Below are positions 20,063 through 28,669 of a stretch of 64,000 nt of DNA, piece by piece. Position 1 is the stretch's first letter; every line of letters starts with the position of its first letter. Position numbers and translations under genes: made by a program. Source of the DNA: Dermatophagoides farinae (lineage: Eukaryota; Arthropoda; Arachnida; Sarcoptiformes; Pyroglyphidae); assembly GCF_024713945.1 (NCBI RefSeq), contig NW_027461522.1, positions 186,001-250,000 on the forward strand, written 5' to 3'. Below the pieces are notes generated by a model. That model was not told the DNA's origin. It searched no databases and worked only from the letters and a program-made list of their open reading frames with translations.

Positions 20063-21940
20063 ATGCTAAATAATTCTACGTACTATGAACCAGATTTGTT
20101 AAGTAGAAGTCAGGATTTTTTTCTCTTACCATTATCTGATGACATCAAAACTGTGGCAATCCAGATTCTAGCTCGTTATTCGTGGTTGTATTGTGGTTGT
20201 CCAGCTTTGAAAATAAACCAGGCAATCAAAAAAATTGTTACTTTAATTACGCAAGGGAATAACATTGTAACGGCGCAGATTCCACGGTTGCTACACCTTG
20301 GGACGTTTGTAGTTTATGAATATGTTTTAGCAGAATTTCAATCTAAAAACGCTTCCATTATCACGTTCCCTAAACTTGAAACACTCGATTCAGATGACCT
20401 ATTTCAGTCACGTGAATATGTATCTATATATTTGTTCAATCAACTATTCGCATGCTATTCAAAAGATGTACGTCGAACATTTAAAAAAGGAAATATGAGC
20501 GTATTTCATAATCTTAAACGACTAGCTGAACAGTCTTTAGAAACAACGTGCATCATCGTTTTTCCGGTGTATATGGAAGAAATTTTGTACATTACTGATT
20601 CGTCTGAAGCGAACAAAGAAGACTCTTTGTTTTACACTTTATTAGATATAATGAGTTCTCCGTCAAAACCGAATTGGAGCATATTAATTTATACCAGTAT
20701 GAATGATATCAAACATGTTACAGTGTCCAAAATAAAAAGCAGATTACATATTTCAAAAAGCGTAATTATTCCTCATAAACTAAATTTTTTTGAGGCTCAC
20801 GAATATATACATTTTTTGTCTACTTATTTAAAACGTTTGTTTAGGTCTACGTGCTTGTCTGTCAACTTTTTAGACGAGCTGGACACAGCTTTGCACCAGG
20901 CAGTAGATAAAAATATCTTTAAAATACGGTTGAGAGACAAATCTTGCTATAACTGCTTACAAGTTTCTGAAGTAAAAAGCAGGTACCAAGAGATTTACTC
21001 TGATTTGAGTGCCGAATTTATAAAGGACAGCGAGATTTTGTACTCATATTTTGCAAAAAGACTTTTGGCAACCTTTAACGAAATGTATAAATCTCAATAT
21101 CCATTTAAAGAACCGATAGACGCAATTAACCCATTGCTGTTTTTTAACAAATATGAATTGGTACCACGCAACGCTAGTAAAACGCCGGCTACTCCGTTAA
21201 GCCAACGACACGTAATTGAAAGTACAACGCCTCTTTCGCAGAAAGAACTATACAGACAAGAAACCGAGCGAGCGACGTGCTACTCCGATATAAGAGTATC
21301 AAAGAATCCCCGAGGCCAAAGTTCATCAAATACACCTACTATATACACTCCTATTGATCTTTGTTCAGTAAATACGACCCCTCTTACAACTACTCCAGTT
21401 ACACCCTTGAGTGCTTATAACTACGTGCCCGTTTCTGATTGCAAGCGGTATATGCAGGTTCTAAAAGGTTCTATCAGTGTTGATACTCCAGCAGAAGTTC
21501 GATTGGTAATTTTGCTCTGGTCGTCTTTAAGACTGATTGACCATTGTGTGCTTCGAGCTTTCTACGTCCTTTGTACAAAAGGCAAAATTCCTTTTATCTG
21601 TGGTGCTTCTTTGTTGTCTTCAAGCAAACTGGCGGAGGTTTGTCCAAATTTAAATTCCGAGCATGATTGGACAAACGAAGCTCTGGAAATAGCAGTATAC
21701 AAATTGATCAAATGTAATATTTTACAGCTGTCTTATGCACAAATAATTTACGACTGTCCAGAAGAAAGTTATCTACAAAAACTAAAAGAACGATACTTAG
21801 GTCTAAAAGATTTCATGTTTAACCCGTTGATAATGCCGTACTATGAGCTATACTCTCACTTTGTCGGTACGGTTGTGCGTCGATCAGATCTTCTGCCTAA
21901 AGTGTTTAAAATAGGTACGATTCGGCAAATTATTAATTAA
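20063..21940 (+). CDS. Degenerate ORC4-like origin recognition subunit
   Basis: The 625-aa protein has an AAA+-like N-terminal part. The best match to ORC4 is SLFYTLLDIMSSPSKPNWSI followed by TSMNDIKHVTVSKIKSRLHI, which corresponds to the sensor region where ORC4 tests nucleotide state. The Walker A position (around TAQIPRLLHLGT, residues 72-83) lacks GxxGxGK[T/S], and the Walker B equivalent (CIIVFPVYMEEI) lacks the acidic pair, so ATP binding is unlikely. Residues about 370-460 are a disordered insert full of Ser/Thr-Pro sites, such as TPATPLSQ, TPTIYTPIDL and TTPVTPLS, possible CDK targets. The C-terminus could be a winged helix. Its stop is 2 bp from the stop of the convergent Cwc2 gene. 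Another ORC or AAA+ relative remains possible. Confidence 0.5.
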   Translation: MLNNSTYYEPDLLSRSQDFFLLPLSDDIKTVAIQILARYSWLYCGCPALKINQAIKKIVTLITQGNNIVTAQIPRLLHLGTFVVYEYVLAEFQSKNASIITFPKLETLDSDDLFQSREYVSIYLFNQLFACYSKDVRRTFKKGNMSVFHNLKRLAEQSLETTCIIVFPVYMEEILYITDSSEANKEDSLFYTLLDIMSSPSKPNWSILIYTSMNDIKHVTVSKIKSRLHISKSVIIPHKLNFFEAHEYIHFLSTYLKRLFRSTCLSVNFLDELDTALHQAVDKNIFKIRLRDKSCYNCLQVSEVKSRYQEIYSDLSAEFIKDSEILYSYFAKRLLATFNEMYKSQYPFKEPIDAINPLLFFNKYELVPRNASKTPATPLSQRHVIESTTPLSQKELYRQETERATCYSDIRVSKNPRGQSSSNTPTIYTPIDLCSVNTTPLTTTPVTPLSAYNYVPVSDCKRYMQVLKGSISVDTPAEVRLVILLWSSLRLIDHCVLRAFYVLCTKGKIPFICGASLLSSSKLAEVCPNLNSEHDWTNEALEIAVYKLIKCNILQLSYAQIIYDCPEESYLQKLKERYLGLKDFMFNPLIMPYYELYSHFVGTVVRRSDLLPKVFKIGTIRQIIN

Positions 21941-21942
21941 AT

Positions 21943-23064
21943 CTAGTCCAATCTTGATGCAATGCTCAGTCTTTGTTTCGCAGAAACGATATCTTTTGAG
22001 ACGTTAATATCGTCTTCGACAACCCATTGTATACTAATAACGGTTTTTGCGTTATTTAACGCTAATTCATAGCCGTCCATTGCGGCAAAAGCGAATTCGC
22101 AGGCAGCTCGATAACAGTAGCGAATGAAAACTAAAGATTTGTTTCTCGAAATTTTAATGCTTTCAACGGGTCCAAACAGACAGAACTTAGCTAAGATAAT
22201 TTCTTCCATTGATTTATATCCTTTGAGTTGTGCTTCTATCGGAAAATCAATCAAAACTATGCTTCGGCACGAAGAATTGATCGAGCCAACGCCAATTTTA
22301 TAATGATGGTTGCCTTTAGGCCGTTCACGTCCAAAGATATCCATTTTGTACGGTATTAAATCGTTGTCGTAAAGGGTGGGGAGGCGGTGGTGAAAATCAC
22401 ATTCTTTGCCTTTAAAGCATTGACCTTTGGCAAAATACAGGCAAAAAGGTTTGAAAATGTTTTTAAACCTCGTAGCTCTTGTAATGCCTGAGTGCTCGAA
22501 CACGTTCAAACTGAATTCCGCCTTAGCTGCTCTCCGAATTTTCCGAGAGTTTACAAACGCGTAGCTGATGTTGTAGCCGTACCAAATATTGTACTCGCCT
22601 TGGATTGACGGGGTTTTCACTGCAAGTTTATCTTGCTGTACCGGAGCTTTGCGTCCCAATTGGCTCTCGTCAGGTGGGAAGTCGTGGTAAATGAACTTTT
22701 TGAAGTGCGCTGGAAGCGATCGTAAAGATTCTGGAGGCGTTAAATGCGGCAGCTTGAGCAGCCACTTGGCGTATGCAATCTCTTTTGTGTCACACGTATT
22801 GTTGTCACTGTCAGATTTTTGTTTTTCGTTGGTTGCGGGCTCAACTTGCTGATCGTCTAATTTCTCTTTTTCGAATACATCTGATTTTGAGTTTTTTTTG
22901 ATCAAGTTTTTCAATTTTTTTTTTTCCAGTTTTTTGACTTCGGTTTTCTCTGCTCTGAAGACGTTTTCGTCTGCAGCGCTGGGTGAATATTCTTCGATTT
23001 CAAAATTTATACTCCTCGTTTGCGCTTTAACTGTTGGAAGTAACGTTTCAGTATTAGGATCCAT
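21943..23064 (-). CDS. CWC2: Cwc2/RBM22-like spliceosome protein
   Basis: The 373-aa protein contains the Cwc2 torus module: YNIWYGYN, then a CCCH zinc finger with C-x7-C-x5-C-x3-H spacing (CLYFAKGQCFKGKECDFHH), then HRLPTLYDNDLIPYKMDIFG and RERPKG. An RRM follows (IVLIDFPIEA ... SLVFIRYCYRAACEFAFAAM). Cwc2 is an NTC-related factor that contacts U6 snRNA and helps form the catalytic core. The first 110 residues are charged and probably disordered. Its start codon lies 71 bp from the start codon of the divergent dCMP deaminase. Together with the Prp5-like gene it shows an active spliceosome, consistent with the tiny introns. Confidence 0.87.
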   Translation of the reverse strand: MDPNTETLLPTVKAQTRSINFEIEEYSPSAADENVFRAEKTEVKKLEKKKLKNLIKKNSKSDVFEKEKLDDQQVEPATNEKQKSDSDNNTCDTKEIAYAKWLLKLPHLTPPESLRSLPAHFKKFIYHDFPPDESQLGRKAPVQQDKLAVKTPSIQGEYNIWYGYNISYAFVNSRKIRRAAKAEFSLNVFEHSGITRATRFKNIFKPFCLYFAKGQCFKGKECDFHHRLPTLYDNDLIPYKMDIFGRERPKGNHHYKIGVGSINSSCRSIVLIDFPIEAQLKGYKSMEEIILAKFCLFGPVESIKISRNKSLVFIRYCYRAACEFAFAAMDGYELALNNAKTVISIQWVVEDDINVSKDIVSAKQRLSIASRLD

Positions 23065-23135
23065 ACATTTATTAAAGACTGCGGGCGTCTTTATTTTTTT
23101 AATTAATTAATTTAAATTTATTCGTACTGGATTGG
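23065..23135. promoter_or_regulatory. 71-bp bidirectional intergenic region
   Basis: Only 71 bp separate the Cwc2 start codon (minus strand) from the deaminase start codon (plus strand). Both promoters and 5' UTRs must fit here or overlap the coding regions. The DNA is A/T-rich with TTAATTAATTAA and TTTAAATTT runs. No further motif is recognised. Confidence 0.5.
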
Positions 23136-24072
23136 ATGTTCCTGATTTTAATTGGTTCACACGTAAAAATTATTGCTCAACGTCTGTCTTCGTGGGACTA
23201 CCAGTTTGTCCCTGCGAATGTGTTTAAACGTGACCACATCTTGCCTGGAAGAGGAAATTACTTCAGCATTATCGACACTTATGAAACATTTCTGATGTGT
23301 TCAGACAATATGCGTCACACATCCTTGAGCATTGTAGTGAATGCTATTTTGGACGATTCCGGTGTTTTCGAAAACAAGAGTTTAGAAGACATCTGCCGTC
23401 AGATGCAGGTATGTTTGAGTTCCTAAATAAAAAAGTTCTGTAGGAAACGCAAAAAATTATCAGCAATTTGCAAAATAAATGTTTATGCCTGACGAGATTT
23501 GACTTCACTCAGCAAGAATTTGAGAAATATTTGAGCAAATTCACAATTCCCTCGTGGCATAACTATTTTTTGGAGCTTTCCTACGCCGTTGCATTGCGCA
23601 GTACTTGCATTTCGCGTCGAGTGGGTTCTGTAATTGTCAAAGACAGAAAGATCATTTCGACGGGTTACAATGGAACACCGCCCGGCATGTTGAATTGCAA
23701 CAGGCACGGTTGCAAGGTGTGTGACAACCCCATAAAACCCACTGGCAGTAAGTACAATAGCAACTGCATCTGTGTTCATTCCGAGGTTAACGCCATCATG
23801 CAGTCTCCCAGAAAAAACCTAGAAGGCGCGTCTATTTATGTAACGAACAAGCCGTGCAATGCCTGTTTTTTGACTATTATCAGGTCTGGAATCAAGCACG
23901 TCTACTACTCAGAAGAATACAACACGGATTACGGAGATTTACAAGCCGCTTTGGACAGTAAGTTTACTAGACTATATTATTTATAGATAATTTAATTGAA
24001 ATGACGCAGATCAAGTATTTGCCTAATATGTTGTTGAACGAAGAAGAGGTAAAAAATCATAAGTTAATTTGA
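23136..24072 (+). CDS. DCD1: Deoxycytidylate (dCMP) deaminase, three exons
   Basis: Exons 23136-23408, 23444-23957 and 23987-24072 join in frame across introns of 35 nt (GTATGT ... CTGTAG) and 29 nt (GTAAGT ... TTATAG) to give 290 aa. The deaminase domain has the zinc motif HSEVNAI (catalytic Glu), PCNACFLTIIRSG for the paired cysteines, and RRVGSVIVKDRKIISTGYNG. It makes dUMP from dCMP for thymidylate synthesis. The N-terminal ~90 residues (MFLILIGSHVKI ...) resemble the extra kinase-like domain of yeast Dcd1, but the P-loop is not intact. The second intron removes an alternative unspliced end and adds a tail ending KNHKLI. It belongs to a tandem duplication whose second copy is broken. Confidence 0.87.
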
Positions 24073-24201
24073 GCGTCTGAAATTTTATTTATGTAGATTT
24101 ATTATTTTTATCGCTAATTAATAATAGAATTATAAAATTTTCAATCATAATAAAAATTTTTTCTCCGAACTTTTATTATTTGAAATTTATATTAATTGAA
24201 A

Positions 24202-24495
24202 ATGGGGTTTTCTAGTTTGTGCTGTTGCGGAAAAAGAAAGAAGTCTGGATTGAATTCGAAGAACGAGACATGTTCTACGTCCGAATTAACCCAAAATAAT
24301 ATAACTTACTTTGGCGACTACTCTAATGGAGTTTATACTGTAAGCGACGTAGCCGACGAAACCGACAAAAGCAACGCAATCAACGAAGACAACGTTTTCA
24401 AAGAGACAGCGCAGGAAGATAAGAACGAAATAACAGATGAACAGGCTGAACCATCGCGCTTGGACAACCGCCCTCAGTCTTCGGAAGTTCTGTAG
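24202..24495 (+). pseudogene. Truncated copy of the Cys-cluster protein
   Basis: From the ATG at 24202 this copy reads MGFSSLCCCGKRKKSG for 97 aa, closely parallel to the full gene at 25268. It is cut off by the duplication junction after NRPQSSE and ends two codons later (VL, then TAG) inside deaminase intron sequence. The C-terminal half of the family is therefore missing. It keeps an open frame and its own upstream region, so a short acylated protein might still be made. Confidence 0.75.
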
Positions 24496-25124
24496 GAAAC
24501 GCAAAAAATTATCAGCAATTTGTAAAATAAATGTTTATGCCTGACGAGATTTGACTTCACTCAGCAAGAGTTTGAGAAATATCTGAGCAAATTCACAATT
24601 CCCTCGTGACACAACTATTTTTTGGAGCTTTCTTACGTCGTTGCATTGCGCAGTACTTGCATTTCGCGTCGAGTGGGTTCTGTAATTGTCAAAGACAGAA
24701 AGATCATTTCGACGGGTTACAATGGAACACCGCCCGGCATGTTGAATTGCAACAGGCACGGTTGCAAGGTGTGTGACAACCCCATAAAACCCACTGGCAG
24801 TAAGTACAATAGCAACTGCATCTGTGTTCATTCCGAGGTTAACGCCATCATGCAGTCTCCCAGAAAAAACCTAGAAGGCGCGTCTATTTATGTAACGAAC
24901 AAGCCGTGCAATGCCTGTTTTTTGACTATTATCAGGTCTGGAATCAAGCACGTCTACTACTCAGAAGAATACAACACGGATTACGGAGATTTACAAGCCG
25001 CTTTGGACAGTAAGTTTACTAGACTACATTATTTATAGATAATTTAATTGAAATAACGCAGATCAAGTATTTGCCTAATATGTTGTTAAACGACGAAGAA
25101 GTAAAAAATCATAAGTTAATTTGA
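24487..25124 (+). pseudogene. Duplicated dCMP deaminase fragment, broken
   Basis: This copy has exons 2 and 3 of the deaminase but no exon 1. In exon 2 the TGG codon of the PSWHNY motif has become TGA (at about 24607-24609). The rest of the catalytic domain is intact and the second intron is kept (about 25010-25038). With no start codon before GTPPGM and an early stop, it cannot make the normal enzyme. Bases 24639-25026 are identical to the functional copy. Confidence 0.85.
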
Positions 25125-25267
25125 ACGTCTGAAATTTATTTACGTAGATTTATTATTTTTATCGCTAATTAATAATAGAATTATAAAATTTTCAATCATA
25201 ATAAAAATTTTTTTTTCAAAAATTTTTTTTCCAAACTTTTATTATTTGAAATTTATATTAATTGAAC

Positions 25268-25945
25268 ATGGGGTTTTCTAGTTTGTGCTGTTGCGGAAAA
25301 AGAAAGAAGTCTGAATCGAATTCGAAGGACATAACATGTTCTCCGTACAAATTAACCGAAAATAATATACTTCACTTAGCCGGTTACCATTACGACGACT
25401 ACTCTAATGACCTTTATACTGTAAGCGACGAAACCGACGAAACCGACGAAACCGACAAAAGCAACGCAGTCGACGAAGACAAAGTTTTCAAAGAGACAGC
25501 GCAGAAAGATAAGAACGAAAGAACAGATGAACAGGTTGAACCATCGCGCTTGGACAACCGCCCTCAGTCTTCGGAATCAGATCCTGAAAACGGGTCTGAC
25601 CTGGACCAAAACTTTGGAAACGATTTCTTTGCCAACCCAAAGGAATCGAAACAAAAACTTTTACAAAATAAAACTTTATCACTCGAAAAACTCGCAGTCT
25701 CACTTTGGCAATTGTTTGTGTTTGAGCACATCCTGGCTCGCTTAAAAAACACTACTCCTTCACCTGACTTCTTAAAAGCTTTGACCTACGAATGTAGTAT
25801 AGCTCACTCTCGTCCCGAGTTCGCATTACTTGCCGAGCTTTTCGAACGCGAAGACACTGAGCAGACTAGAAATGAAATCGTCGAAGTTTGTGAACAACTT
25901 GCAATCTGTGTTGTGAATGCTACAGAAGAACAAGCCCCGATTTAA
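25268..25945 (+). CDS. Cys-cluster N-terminal protein, full-length copy
   Basis: The ATG at 25268 gives 225 aa starting MGFSSLCCCGKRKKSE. Gly2 and three adjacent cysteines followed by basic residues suggest lipid anchoring by S-acylation and perhaps myristoylation; however Phe3 and Leu6 do not fit the usual myristoylation pattern, so this is tentative. An acidic tract with repeated DET triplets follows, and then a helical C-terminal domain (about 120-220: LEKLAVSLWQLFVFEHILAR, FLKALTYECSIAHSRPEFAL). A truncated relative lies at 24202. The family is not recognised. Confidence 0.7.
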   Translation: MGFSSLCCCGKRKKSESNSKDITCSPYKLTENNILHLAGYHYDDYSNDLYTVSDETDETDETDKSNAVDEDKVFKETAQKDKNERTDEQVEPSRLDNRPQSSESDPENGSDLDQNFGNDFFANPKESKQKLLQNKTLSLEKLAVSLWQLFVFEHILARLKNTTPSPDFLKALTYECSIAHSRPEFALLAELFEREDTEQTRNEIVEVCEQLAICVVNATEEQAPI

Positions 25946-26087
25946 TTAAAGACTTATTTCCAAAGCAAGTAAATTAAACTCTCGATTATCAAATGATTTT
26001 TTGTGTTGTGACTGTTACTTGTTGCTTTTCTATATAACTTTACATTTTTGAGCCTTTATACAGTAAATAGTAGTTAACTATATTAAT

Positions 26088-26930
26088 TCACCTTTCATTG
26101 CGTAGCAATTGATAGTTTTGCTCGATAAAAAGAGCTATCTGATTAGTGTAATATTGAGTTCTTTTTTTTGTGTTAGCGGTCGCTACGTCGAAAATAGCCG
26201 GCAGTGTTGCGTCCCGACCTTTGAGTTGAATGGCGTAAATGTCGCCTTCTTTATTGGTGCCTATGGAAATGTTCGAAATGCACGCTAGGGTTTCGCTATA
26301 CGTGGGGTCGAATACCAACTGTTCCTCGAAGCATTCACCCGTTTCCGGTTGCTCCGTCTCGTTTCGTTTAGTTTGACCGCAGAAGACGCCGAGCGTGACG
26401 AAATAAGGCTGGTTCAGCAGAGAAAAAAAACAGTTGGTTTTAGCACTCATCTGGCGAAAACTTTGAATTAGAGCTATCACCAGCACGCTGCAGGCGTCCA
26501 GCAAAGCGCCGTCGTGTTGGTGGAGCCTCAAAAACAACTTTAAAAAAAAGACTTTCTTTCCGCGAATTATGCATAAAGACTCCAGGTGGATCGCCGAGCT
26601 CTCTGTTATCAGTTGTTGCAGAGTGTTTTGAATCTCGCAGAGTTCGTGTTTCGGAGTAGAAACGGATTTTTGTTTGGCCGGAAAGTAGACGAGATCTGAT
26701 TGTACGAAGCAAATCGACAATTTCCCTCGGTTGGGTTGTTTGGGCGACGGCACAATGGTTGCTGCTTGAATTTCGCCAGATACCACAGTTTTGCCCAGCT
26801 CCACCGTGATATAGTTGTCTACGCGGCTGGTAGTTAGCTTAATTTCTCGAGAATCGCCAAACTTGCGAGAGTCTATTCTCAAACCGCTGCCTAGCAGGGC
26901 CTTTTCTCTGCTCTGCAGCTGTAAGTCCAT
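26088..26930 (-). CDS. RRP45: Exosome subunit Rrp45 (EXOSC9)
   Basis: This 280-aa RNase PH-fold protein begins MDLQLQSREKALLGSGLRID and continues RKFGDSREIKL, YITVELGKTVVSGEIQAAT and IHLESLCIIRGKKVFFLKLF, followed by HDGALLDACSVLVIALIQSF. This order and the ELGKT/ESLCII motifs match Rrp45, one of six ring subunits of the RNA exosome core, which processes rRNA and degrades RNA. The length fits the RNase PH core without the long C-terminal tail of animal EXOSC9. Single exon. Confidence 0.82.
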   Translation of the reverse strand: MDLQLQSREKALLGSGLRIDSRKFGDSREIKLTTSRVDNYITVELGKTVVSGEIQAATIVPSPKQPNRGKLSICFVQSDLVYFPAKQKSVSTPKHELCEIQNTLQQLITESSAIHLESLCIIRGKKVFFLKLFLRLHQHDGALLDACSVLVIALIQSFRQMSAKTNCFFSLLNQPYFVTLGVFCGQTKRNETEQPETGECFEEQLVFDPTYSETLACISNISIGTNKEGDIYAIQLKGRDATLPAIFDVATANTKKRTQYYTNQIALFIEQNYQLLRNER

Positions 26931-27056
26931 TATACAAATAAAAAATTAAGAGTAAATTTTCGTATAAACACAAGCTAAATACGTTTATAAGTTTAAACAA
27001 TAAAATAAATTAACAAATGAGAAATTACTGTTAGCGAATGTAAATTGATTTAAGAA

Positions 27057-27455
27057 TTATCCCTTCAACTTCTTCTTTGGGCGAAGTTGCGAAGAATGAC
27101 CGCACTTTCTCTTGCGACAGTTGGTAGCACGAGGATGGAGACGGGCATAACATTTACGACAAATCATCTTTTCACAGTTGTATTTTTTAGCTAAAGCGGC
27201 GAGAGTGGGCTCAATTGTAACACCACCTCCTCTAAGACGAAGCACTAAATGAATTGTGGATTCTTTCTGGATGTTGTAGTCGGATAAAGTGCGGTTGTCG
27301 TCTAGTTGCTTACCAGCAAAAATAAGTCTTTGCTGATCCGGAGGAATTCCTTCTTTGTCTTGGATTTTGGTTTTGATGGACTCAATAGTGTCATTTGGTT
27401 CCACCTCCAGGGTAATGTTCTTTCCTGTTAGTGTTTTCACGAAAATCTGCATCAT
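27057..27455 (-). CDS. UBA52: Ubiquitin-ribosomal protein eL40 fusion
   Basis: The protein is one ubiquitin ([11 protein letters not shown] ... RLRGG) fused to the 50S-type eL40 tail with its zinc-binding cysteines ([27 protein letters not shown]). Cleavage after RLRGG would release both. Two ATG codons lie in a row, giving MM; the second (27452) restores the usual MQIF start. Ubiquitin departs from the common sequence at a few places (for example [19 protein letters not shown]). The order is the universal eukaryotic one. Confidence 0.96.
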   Translation of the reverse strand: MMQIFVKTLTGKNITLEVEPNDTIESIKTKIQDKEGIPPDQQRLIFAGKQLDDNRTLSDYNIQKESTIHLVLRLRGGGVTIEPTLAALAKKYNCEKMICRKCYARLHPRATNCRKRKCGHSSQLRPKKKLKG

Positions 27456-27769
27456 TACGCGAAAAAATTTATAATATCTATGATGAAATTATATTTAGAC
27501 AAAACGCTAATCTGTGTTTTAATTACTGAATTACTCGTGACTAGATTTATTAAGCCCAGTAAGTGTTGTGTTTTACTTTTATTTCTTTCTATAATGGCTT
27601 AACATATTTTTACACTCATCCCAGAGAATTAGTTTCTATTTTTATTTTAGTTTCAATAGATTTTTTTTTGGTTTTATTTTAGATTTAGCTATAAATATTT
27701 CGTTGTCTCTCTGCTAGCGATAGTTGCATAGTTTCCATGAGACGAGGGTTTTAAACACCACTTTGTAAC
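27456..27769. other. Divergent intergenic region
   Basis: About 310 bp between the ubiquitin-L40 start and the Myb gene start. It is T-rich and should hold both promoters. No specific site is recognised. Confidence 0.4.
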
Positions 27770-28597
27770 ATGACCGAAATGACTAAACCACAAATTCAAA
27801 ACCTCATCGATCTTGAGCAAGACCATTCTTTTCTAACGTCTCACTTCGACTTGATTTTAGACAAAAACGTTCAGTCAAAACTAAATGTTGACTATAAAGA
27901 ATTAATTTTGATGATACGACAGTTCGACGACGAAACTTTGTTTCGCTGTGCCGAAGTTATCAACTATCTGGTGGACAAAAGAAAAATTAAAAACGAAATT
28001 AAACCAATTGAGACCCTGATCGGTTCTGCAAGTATAAGCAAAAAAAAACCAACTGAGAATTCAAACGAAGCGCTACGATACGCAGCATTTTCCACCGAGA
28101 TGCCTGCAGGCGATCCAGATAAAATTAAAAGTGAATATTCAACGGGCCCAGAGGCGGAAAATGTGGCTGAAAATCGAGCTTTCGCTAAAAACATTGACAG
28201 TTTAGACTCAGAAAAAACAAATTCACAAGTCAACGCAAATTCAACCGAGAACACCACTCCTTTTTCGGACCAACCAGCTCAGATAGAAAATTCTCCAAAA
28301 GAAACCAAGCTAGCTTGGACTGAATCTCTGAGCAAAAAAAAAAAAAGATGTAGTTCTACTGGTAGTACGCGCACAAGAATGCGGTGGACGTTTGAAGAAA
28401 CCTGTGTTTTGATCGAGGGGCTGAATTTGTACGGCGTAGGCCACTGGAACGCTATTTCCAACATGCCGGAAATGAACCGTTCAAACGTGCAAGTTAAAGA
28501 TCGTTACATAACGCTGATTAAAGGCGGGTATATTCAGTTTGTAGATAACAAGTTTACAATTTGTGACTCAGCTAAATATCTAAATTATTGCGGATAG
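27770..28597 (+). CDS. Telobox-type Myb/SANT protein
   Basis: This 275-aa protein has an N-terminal helical segment, a long polar linker and a basic patch (SKKKKRCSS), then one C-terminal Myb/SANT repeat at about 205-258: MRWTFEETCVLIEGLNLYGV, GHWNAISN, and NVQVKDRYITLIKGGY. The third-helix VQVKDRY resembles the telobox VDLKDKWR of telomere-repeat binding factors (TRF, Tbf1, Taz1). DNA binding, perhaps to telomeric or rRNA promoter repeats, is likely; the telomere link is inference from the motif. I see no clear TRFH dimerisation domain. Confidence 0.6.
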   Translation: MTEMTKPQIQNLIDLEQDHSFLTSHFDLILDKNVQSKLNVDYKELILMIRQFDDETLFRCAEVINYLVDKRKIKNEIKPIETLIGSASISKKKPTENSNEALRYAAFSTEMPAGDPDKIKSEYSTGPEAENVAENRAFAKNIDSLDSEKTNSQVNANSTENTTPFSDQPAQIENSPKETKLAWTESLSKKKKRCSSTGSTRTRMRWTFEETCVLIEGLNLYGVGHWNAISNMPEMNRSNVQVKDRYITLIKGGYIQFVDNKFTICDSAKYLNYCG

Positions 28598-28669
28598 CCG
28601 CCAACATGTTCTTTATTTCATTTTATTCTATTAAAAAAAAAATTGAATCTGAAGTGCACAAATAATCTC

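Larger units (their letters stand above)
23435..25576 (+). repeat. Recent tandem duplication, units of 1052 and 1090 bp
   Basis: Unit 1 runs 23435-24486 and unit 2 24487-25576. The left end lies inside deaminase intron 1 (at GTTCTGTAG) and the right end inside the downstream Cys-cluster gene (after CAGTCTTCGGAA), so the junction at 24486/24487 joins that gene to the deaminase intron. The sequence AAGTTCTGTAG is shared at the junction and the original intron, with a short AA overlap. Because of these ends, unit 1 has the whole deaminase but a truncated Cys-cluster gene, while unit 2 has a truncated deaminase and the whole Cys-cluster gene. Unit 2 is longer owing to insertions in the spacer and the acidic tract. 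Confidence 0.92.

Noticed and set aside
24622-25038. Second deaminase ORF as a functional gene
   Set aside because: It has no ATG ahead of the catalytic domain, no exon 1, and a TGA replacing a conserved Trp codon upstream. It is treated as a pseudogene.
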